Source: Diploscapter coronatus | Lineage: Eukaryota > Nematoda > Chromadorea > Rhabditida > Rhabditidae | Length of the DNA stretch: 64,000 nt | Direction of reading: 5' to 3' | Assembly: GCA_964036155.1 (NCBI GenBank) | Contig: OZ038422.1 | Location: 6,967,201 to 7,031,200, forward strand | In this document: piece after piece, positions 63,756 through 64,000 of the stretch | Numbering within the stretch: position 1 is the stretch's first letter | Layout: every line of letters starts with the position of its first letter | Translations under genes and position numbers: made by a program | The notes under the pieces: model-generated | The model's database searches: none | The model's input: the letters and a program-made list of their open reading frames with translations, nothing else | What the model was told of the DNA's origin: nothing

Positions 63756-64000
63756 TTCGTTAAAATTCGTTGGATTTTTTAAACACCCATTTCAAAAATG
63801 AATGTTTTCGCAAGTATATTTGGAAAGAAATTCTGCATTTGTCTCAAAGTAAATCAATTAGTGATTTTATTTTTAAAAAATTATACAAATTTCAAAGTCC
63901 TAAAATTTTCATTAATTTTTAGTAGAATTCGGTCGATTCACTTCGAAGAATTATTTTTTCGACAGATGTAGAATTGTCTTCCATATATAAAGCAGAAGAT

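Overview
This window is eukaryotic DNA, almost certainly from a nematode. Three things point that way: a cuticle-collagen N-terminal domain at the left edge, coding split into many small exons with short introns (roughly 30-50 bases for the shortest) ending in TTTCAG-like acceptors, and acceptor-like sites just upstream of several start codons, as expected for spliced-leader trans-splicing. The sequence is AT-rich outside long pyrimidine-rich tracts. The species cannot be named from the sequence. All gene models below were assembled by reading splice sites and reading-frame phase by eye.

Layout. (1) 1-355, minus strand: first exon of a cuticle collagen, running off the left edge. (2) 0.5-6.5 kb: no gene, but two inverted-repeat elements, one a near-perfect 1.1 kb foldback element at 4091-5196. 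(3) 6.5-20.2 kb, plus strand: two tandem, secreted GH29 alpha-L-fucosidase genes of 15 exons each, every internal exon the same length in both copies. (4) 20.4-22.6 kb, plus strand: a two-exon kelch remnant, then a complete ten-exon gene for a predicted type II membrane protein with a C-terminal kelch propeller. (5) 22.6-53.7 kb: about 31 kb with no convincing complete gene, dominated by CT-rich sequence on the plus strand, with simple repeats, a long hairpin, a degenerate tRNA-like element and a few isolated exon-like islands. (6) 53.8-60.6 kb, plus strand: seven well-supported exons of an unrecognised protein. It is Gln-rich and acidic, with an RRKRR site just before an 18-residue C-terminal tail. 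It has a probable alternative last exon with its own AATAAA, and probable upstream exons near 48.8 kb. (7) 60.6-64 kb: no gene, and a diverged inverted repeat near the right edge.

The fucosidases and kelch gene are co-oriented, but they are 0.8-1.4 kb apart and the fucosidases have their own AATAAA signals, so nothing shows that they form an operon. The fucosidases would remove alpha-linked fucose from glycoconjugates in lysosomes or outside the cell. No common pathway is evident between them and the collagen, kelch or 3' unknown gene.

Best leads: the 3' unknown gene and its alternative end, the membrane-anchored kelch architecture, the near-perfect foldback element, the patchy identity between the fucosidases, and the long-stem hairpin at 40.3 kb.
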